Shown here in pieces: positions 5,789 to 9,705 of a stretch of 9,705 nucleotides of DNA (positions within the stretch are counted from its first letter, which is position 1; each line of letters opens with the position of its first letter). Under the pieces are notes generated by a model. It did no database searches. It saw only the letters and a list, made by a program, of their open reading frames with translations, and was not told where the DNA came from. Origin of the DNA: Chloroflexota bacterium (GTDB lineage Bacteria > Chloroflexota > Anaerolineae > SpSt-600); assembly GCA_011041825.1 (NCBI GenBank), contig DRAO01000114.1, positions 1 to 9,705 on the forward strand. Reading direction: 5' to 3'. Both the position numbers and the translations under genes were made by a program.

Positions 5789-6882
5789 GGGAGATTGGCG
5801 ACGTGTTTTTGCAGCGAAGCCAAAGCCTTCAACTTCTCCCGGTCCCCCAGCTTAGCCCGCCGTATGGCTTCTTCCAGAATCTCGATGGACTTATCGTACT
5901 GGCGGCGGTCCACCCGATATGGATGACCGTCTTTGCCACCGTGAGCGAAGCTGAAGCGCACAGGGTCACGGTAGCTCACAGGGGCACCGTAGATAAGTTC
6001 GGCTATGAGGCTCAGGGCTCGGATGGTCTTTGGGCCTACTCCTTCCATACCCAGAAGTTGGGCGAAGTCCTGGGGCTGTTGCTCGTAAGTCTTCAAGAAG
6101 ATGCCCTTCAGGCGATTAGGGGCGATGTCCTGGAGGAGTATGTGATGGCGGCGGGGAAGGGTAAGGCTCTGAAGGCGTTCTAGCTCCCGCACGAGTTTGT
6201 CAGGTTTCTCATGGGAGAGGAGCGTGCTTATCCGTCGGGCTTCCTCGCTCTCAGCCGCCACCATATTCAAAGGCTCTCCCACGTAGTCACAGCAGATGGC
6301 GGCATGGGGTTCACACACGAAATCCCGCACCTGTTCCCCCAGCCAGTGATAGCGACGGGCATAGCGGATGGCCGTGTTCATCCCCTGCTGTATCACACAC
6401 CAATTGCCATCTTTATCGAAAATGAAAGTGTGGTGGTAAATCTGGAACCCATCTTGAAGGGCTGTGTTGTCCACCTTAGCAGCCATCCGGCTGGCGTGAA
6501 CCAGTTGAGCTGGGTCAACGGAGAGCAATTCCCCCCGTGCCAGGATTTCGTAAGGGGTTTGGCGTGAGGTGCCACCTTTGCCACCAGCTACGAAGATTCC
6601 CAGCTCATCCCCCAAATCCCTCAAGCCTTCTTTCAAAGCCCCGCAGGTAGTAGTGGTGAGCCCGCTGGAATGCCAATCGAAGCCTAACACGCATCCAAAG
6701 GCCTGGAACCAATAAGGGTCAGAAAGGCGGCGCAGCAATTCCGCCGTTCCAAACTCGGTTATTATGACGATGCTGATTTCCCTGGCCAGGAGAGCCATCC
6801 GTCGGAAAAGCCAGCGTGGCGTCTTCCCATAATGCAGGGGTAAATCCGCCGTCCCCGTCTTACGCTTCTCAGCCATAATCAT
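5782..6882 (-). CDS. DUF763 family protein (function unknown)
   Basis: The 366-aa protein matches the DUF763 family found in archaea and many thermophilic or anaerobic bacteria. The family signature is clear: TGTADLPLHYGKTPRWLFRR (9-28), EFGTAELLRRLSDPYWFQAF (43-62), GFDWHSSGLTTT (67-78), CGALKEGL (80-87) and VAGGKGGTSR (98-107). A central segment has QIYHHTFIFD (147-156), and a helix-hairpin-helix-like LLGMEGVGPKTIRALSLIAE (276-295) suggests contact with nucleic acid. No enzymatic role is established to my knowledge; conserved His, Asp and Gly residues suggest catalysis but that is inference. ATG 6882 overlaps the previous stop as ATGA; ATG 6876 sits 8 nt after the AGGA ribosome site and may be the true start. 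It is third in the minus-strand operon, with no terminator before the convergent gene. Confidence 0.9.
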   Translation of the reverse strand: MIMAEKRKTGTADLPLHYGKTPRWLFRRMALLAREISIVIITEFGTAELLRRLSDPYWFQAFGCVLGFDWHSSGLTTTTCGALKEGLRDLGDELGIFVAGGKGGTSRQTPYEILARGELLSVDPAQLVHASRMAAKVDNTALQDGFQIYHHTFIFDKDGNWCVIQQGMNTAIRYARRYHWLGEQVRDFVCEPHAAICCDYVGEPLNMVAAESEEARRISTLLSHEKPDKLVRELERLQSLTLPRRHHILLQDIAPNRLKGIFLKTYEQQPQDFAQLLGMEGVGPKTIRALSLIAELIYGAPVSYRDPVRFSFAHGGKDGHPYRVDRRQYDKSIEILEEAIRRAKLGDREKLKALASLQKHVANLPQ

Positions 6883-8444
6883 CGTCCTTTCAGCAAGTAC
6901 TCCAGCATAATACCGTGCGTGATGTGTTCCACGGGAGCGTAATCATCGGTGAAGATAGGGCCACCCCCCTGAAAAACCCGTATCCTGGGCAGGACTTCCC
7001 GGGCAACTTCCAGGAGATACGGGTTTTCCACATAGGCCAAATTGGCAGCAAAGTTACCGAAGCTGGTGGGGGATGCTGTGGCCACCACCAGGCTGTTGGC
7101 GATGGGATAATCTGAATCAGGTTCATTGATGATGTAGATGCTGGGGAAAATCGAGGCCATCGTATTGGCCACAGCGTTCACCAAGCGGTAATCCGAGGGG
7201 GTGCGGGCTACGTTCACCGCCACTACCCCTTGCTCACTCAGATGATCCCGCACCTCCTGGAAAAACTCCCTCGTGGTCAGGTGAAAGGGTATGTAAGGGG
7301 GCCTGTAAGCATCCACCGCAATCACATCGTAGGTTTCCGAAGAATTGCTCAGGAAGTGACGGCCATCATCGGCTATAGCCCGCAGGTTAGGCTCGTTCAT
7401 CGCCAGATAACGCCGCCCTGCCTCGATGATGGCCGGGTCAAGCTCTACTCCATCTATGGCTATGGGGCCATAAATGCGGGTGTAGAGTTTAGCTACGGTG
7501 CCTCCGGCCAACCCTATGAGGCACATTCTCTTGACCTGAGCAGGGCTGAAGGGCGGGTCATTGAAGAGCGGCGCCACTAAGAAGTAATCCCAGATGCCCC
7601 CTGAAAGCACTTGATGAGGGTTGTAGATGGATTGAACCCCATAACCTTCGTTCAAGCGAAGGTAGATGTCTTCCCCCCATCGTATCACCTGGATGTAGCT
7701 ATAAGCCGATTCAGTTTCATAGATGATGTCACCGTTTGCTTTAACGGAGCCCAAGGGCAGCAAAAGCCACCCCGTTGAGGCCAGGAGCACCATCAGATAA
7801 AGCCCACCCTTGCGCCCGATGGTCCTTATCATACCGGGCAAGGATACGCCCATTAGCAGATAAGCCATAACCAGGAAGGTCCTCCTCGTGCCGAGGAGTG
7901 GGATGAATATCAGGGGAGGGGTAAAAGCTCCAAAGATGCTCCCCAGGGTGGAGAGGGCGTAGAGGCTCCCACTTATCCGCCCAGCCTCTTCCACCTCCCG
8001 CAGGATTATGCGCAGTGCAAAAGGGGGGATGAAGCCGAGCAGAGTCACCGGCACCAGGAAAAGAAGGGCCACGCCTGTGAAAAGGGCGATCATCAGGCCC
8101 ACCGAAGACCCGGTGCCTTCCAATGGGTTCAAGGTGTCTACGGTATGGAGCAAGGGGTCAGCCACAAAGGGCACAAGCCCGGTAGAAAACCCCGCCAGGA
8201 AAGCTATCCGATAGAAGAGAGCTTCATAAGGGTACCTGTCGGCAAGCTTGCCACCTAGGAAATAACCCGCAGATAAGTAAACCAGCACTAAGCCAATCAA
8301 GGTGGACCACACTAAGATGGAACTACCGAAGTGAGTTTCCACCAGCCGAGAAGCCGAAATCTCCACCCCCAGCGATACAAACCCGCTGATGAAGATAAGG
8401 AGCTTTATCCAAGTGACGTTCGCCTTTCTAATTTTAGGGCACAT
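6879..8444 (-). CDS. Fused membrane / spermidine synthase-like methyltransferase-fold protein
   Basis: This 521-aa protein has an N-terminal half with about seven hydrophobic helices (roughly 13-33, 44-66, 78-97, 116-146, 158-184, 187-204, 214-231), including a GxxxLGVEISASRL start typical of MFS/SpeE fusion proteins. A cytosolic spermidine-synthase-like domain follows from about 240: YSYIQVI (248-254), glycine-rich LIGLAGGT (309-316), acidic DGVELDP (331-337) and DDGRHFL (359-365), then VDAYRPPYIPFHLTT (377-391). In true aminopropyltransferases the last segment reads DSxDP and binds putrescine; here it is DAYRPP, so polyamine synthesis is doubtful and the substrate is unknown. I take ATG 8444, inside the end of the regulator gene (11-bp overlap); TTG 8459 is an alternative. 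No good ribosome site is seen, so expression probably depends on coupling. Confidence 0.88.
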   Translation of the reverse strand: MCPKIRKANVTWIKLLIFISGFVSLGVEISASRLVETHFGSSILVWSTLIGLVLVYLSAGYFLGGKLADRYPYEALFYRIAFLAGFSTGLVPFVADPLLHTVDTLNPLEGTGSSVGLMIALFTGVALLFLVPVTLLGFIPPFALRIILREVEEAGRISGSLYALSTLGSIFGAFTPPLIFIPLLGTRRTFLVMAYLLMGVSLPGMIRTIGRKGGLYLMVLLASTGWLLLPLGSVKANGDIIYETESAYSYIQVIRWGEDIYLRLNEGYGVQSIYNPHQVLSGGIWDYFLVAPLFNDPPFSPAQVKRMCLIGLAGGTVAKLYTRIYGPIAIDGVELDPAIIEAGRRYLAMNEPNLRAIADDGRHFLSNSSETYDVIAVDAYRPPYIPFHLTTREFFQEVRDHLSEQGVVAVNVARTPSDYRLVNAVANTMASIFPSIYIINEPDSDYPIANSLVVATASPTSFGNFAANLAYVENPYLLEVAREVLPRIRVFQGGGPIFTDDYAPVEHITHGIMLEYLLKGR

Positions 8445-9084
8445 CAAACCGATAGCCAACTGTCTTAATGGTTCGCAGGTATAGAGGGGAGCGGTAATCG
8501 TCCTCTATCAATTTGCGTAGCCAATGGATGTGGACATCCAGGGTGCGGGTGTCATCGGTGAACTCGGTGTTCCACACTTTCTTCATAAGGTAAGCCCGGG
8601 TGAGCACCCGTCCTCGATGGCGCATAAAGGTTTCCAGCAATGCGGCCAGCTTGGGGGTAAGGTGGTGCTCCTCCCCCCCCTTTATCAGCACTCTCCGGAG
8701 CAGGTCAAGGGTGAGGTCTCCGGCTTTGAGGAACCGTTTGTCCTGAGGGAGCCTCTTAAGCTGGTAGGAGAGCTTGCGCCAAGTCAGAGGGTAAGTGATT
8801 ATGGCATCGGCTTTAAGACCTTTGCGTTTGCGCTTGTCCTTGAGGATTATGAGCGGGAGCATATAGACGTTGTTTTGGAGGAAGCCATAAATCTCCTGCC
8901 CCGTCTTGCCGTTGAGGGAAACCATATCCAGCAGCACGCACTCAGGAAGTTTACGGAGTTCCCGGCGTATCTTTTGAGGGTGAGGAGGGACGAAGATGGT
9001 CTCATAGCCTGCCCTCGTCATAGGTGAGAAAAGAGGGGCAAAAGCGTTTGTGTCTTGGGTAACCACAAGCACTTTCTTCCCCAT
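8434..9084 (-). CDS. OmpR/PhoB-type DNA-binding regulator with degenerate receiver
   Basis: The 216-aa protein has the two-domain layout of a response regulator. The receiver (1-112) has KVLVVTQDTN at strand 1 (one Asp where an acidic pair is usual) and CVLLDMVS with D53 at the phospho-acceptor position. The usual Thr/Ser after strand 4 is replaced (LIILKDK, 78-84), and the invariant Lys before Pro is Tyr (ITYPL, 96-100). Phosphorylation-based switching is therefore doubtful. The winged helix (120-216) is intact: LTPKLAALLETFMRHRGRVL (142-161), recognition helix DDTRTLDVHIHWLRKLIE (177-194) and the wing TIKTVGYRF (205-213). ATG 9084 follows GGAAGGG at good spacing; TTG 9120 is a weaker upstream start. 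No histidine kinase lies nearby. First gene of the minus-strand operon; its target is unknown. Confidence 0.9.
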   Translation of the reverse strand: MGKKVLVVTQDTNAFAPLFSPMTRAGYETIFVPPHPQKIRRELRKLPECVLLDMVSLNGKTGQEIYGFLQNNVYMLPLIILKDKRKRKGLKADAIITYPLTWRKLSYQLKRLPQDKRFLKAGDLTLDLLRRVLIKGGEEHHLTPKLAALLETFMRHRGRVLTRAYLMKKVWNTEFTDDTRTLDVHIHWLRKLIEDDYRSPLYLRTIKTVGYRFDVP

Positions 9085-9337
9085 ATTATCCCTTCCGTAG
9101 CAATTGTCCCCCAGGAGCAAGCGATGGGGGTGTGCGAGAGGATAGCTTATCCTTTACTTAATCTGATACCTGGGCCTTCAAGAGGAAGGCCTATAGGGGT
9201 CATAATTACAACAGGCTATGCCTTAAATTCGCAGTTTAAACCAAAGGGCTGGTCGAGACAAGAGAACTTGTGTGCGATAACTCTGTCGTCACACAAAAAC
9301 AGCCGTTCCTCTCTCCCTTAGCCAAAGGCTGAGCAGT
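9085..9337 (-). other. Long leader between promoter and regulator gene
   Basis: About 250 nt lie between the predicted transcription start (~9337) and ATG 9084. There is no convincing ORF. Short stems are possible at 9268-9274/9290-9296 (7 bp, TTGTGTG), 9173-9179/9185-9191 (7 bp, GGCCTTC, loop 5) and 9140-9144/9148-9152 (5 bp). No known riboswitch consensus is recognised. A structured, regulated 5' UTR is possible but unproven. Confidence 0.4.
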
Positions 9338-9343
9338 GCCTTT

Positions 9344-9372
9344 ATTATACACTAACATTCCCAGAAAGGCAA
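9344..9372 (-). promoter_or_regulatory. Sigma-70 promoter of the regulator-SpeE-DUF763 operon
   Basis: Read on the minus strand: TTGCCT (9372-9367), 17-bp spacer, TATAAT (9349-9344). The -10 is perfect and the spacing optimal. The -35 lies 14 bp outside the mobile-element-like repeat that begins at 9387. Confidence 0.65.
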
Positions 9373-9386
9373 AGCAGGAGGCGAAG

Positions 9387-9597
9387 AGGGTGTGTCCCAA
9401 GAATGTCGGGGGCTGAAATGGCCCTCACCCCTCCCCTCTCCTGCTCGGCCCTGTCGGGCCGGCAGGAGAGGGGAGGGGTAACTCCCCCTCTCCCGTCGCC
9501 GAAGCGCAAGTGAAGGCGAACGGGAGAGGGGGCTGGGGGTGAGGGCCGTTACTCGCCCCGTTAACCAGCTTCCTCCGACAAATTTGGGACACGCCCT
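9387..9597. mobile_element. MITE-like element with cloverleaf palindromes
   Basis: A 211-bp non-coding element bounded by inverted repeats: AGGGTGTGTCCCAA (9387-9400) and TTGGGACACGCCCT (9584-9597), continuing inward as TGTCGG/CCGACA after a 3-nt mismatch. Inside, an outer stem (9420-9431 with 9536-9547, 12 bp perfect) encloses two long hairpins. Hairpin A pairs 9427-9444 with 9462-9479 (18 bp perfect) and is topped by CGGCCC/GGGCCG; hairpin B pairs 9484-9496 with 9520-9532 (13 bp perfect). Hairpin A and the outer stem share a few bases, so they compete at the junction. There is no transposase ORF and no obvious target duplication. It is unrelated in sequence to the repeats at 47-421. Confidence 0.7.
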
Positions 9598-9613
9598 GGG
9601 GCTTAGAATTCAC

Positions 9614-9642
9614 TTGCCGCCAGAGGCATAATGTGGTATAAT
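9614..9642 (+). promoter_or_regulatory. Sigma-70 promoter for the gene at the window end
   Basis: TTGCCG (9614-9619), a 17-bp spacer and a perfect TATAAT (9637-9642). The predicted start near 9649 gives a short leader before the ATG codons at 9674 and 9686. It is divergent from the promoter at 9344-9372, with the MITE-like element in between. Confidence 0.65.
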
Positions 9643-9673
9643 ATTTAACGCCTGCAAGCAAAGGGGCTTGAGG

Positions 9674-9705
9674 ATGAGGGGAAAGATGGTTGATTTTTAC
9701 CTATA
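9674..9705 (+). CDS. Start of an unidentified CDS, cut off by window end
   Basis: An open frame begins at ATG 9674 (MRGKMVDFYL) and stays open to the window edge. The second in-frame ATG at 9686 has AGGGG about 5 nt upstream and is the likelier start. Position behind a good promoter supports a real gene, but ten residues are too few to identify it. Confidence 0.4.
   Translation, partial: MRGKMVDFYL

Noticed and set aside
8524..9027. 167-aa plus-strand ORF
   Set aside because: Antisense of the regulator gene, whose winged-helix motif is clear on the minus strand.
9425..9661. 78-aa minus-strand ORF across the 9387-9597 element
   Set aside because: It is the G/C-rich palindrome read as Pro/Leu/Gly codons; no coding evidence.

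Overview
This window looks like chromosomal DNA of a free-living, moderately GC-rich bacterium. Chloroflexota (Anaerolineae-like) is my best guess, based on remembered similarity of a HisG remnant and on a DUF763 gene, a family common in archaea and deep-branching thermophilic bacteria. The taxon is an inference and a homology search could overturn it.

Layout. (1) 1-680 has no gene. It holds two full copies plus one end of a ~184-bp palindromic repeat (MITE-like), then seven consecutive hairpins. (2) 681-1374, minus strand, is a gene graveyard: an ORF made of hisG pieces with the N-terminal part, the middle and the C-terminus missing, joined near position 985 to a UPF0175/ribbon-helix-helix antitoxin-like gene that lost its normal start and has no visible toxin partner. 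(3) 1397-5788, plus strand, is a surface-polysaccharide operon. A perfect consensus sigma-70 promoter (TTGACA-N17-TATAAT) and a ~185-nt leader with a 40-bp-period direct repeat precede three family-2 glycosyltransferases and an undecaprenyl-phosphate hexose-1-phosphate transferase. A second good promoter lies before the third glycosyltransferase. (4) 9372-5782, minus strand, is a second operon: promoter, ~250-nt leader, orphan OmpR-type regulator with a degenerate receiver, fused membrane/spermidine-synthase-like protein, and DUF763 protein. The last genes of the two operons converge and overlap by 7 bp. (5) 9387-9597 is a second, unrelated MITE-like element with ~23-26-bp imperfect terminal inverted repeats and a cloverleaf of nested palindromes. 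It sits between two divergent promoters. The plus-strand promoter leads into a CDS cut off by the window end.

How the genes work together. The polysaccharide genes form a coherent unit: the polyprenyl transferase starts the glycan on the lipid carrier and the three glycosyltransferases extend it. Flippase, polymerase and sugar-nucleotide genes are not in the window. The minus-strand operon is tightly packed (11-bp and 4-bp overlaps), so its three proteins are probably co-produced, but I cannot name a shared pathway.

I do not see a clear new defence or mobile system. The most unusual material is non-coding: a repeat family whose central hairpin differs between copies at five paired positions while staying perfectly paired, and the cruciform-prone element at 9387-9597.
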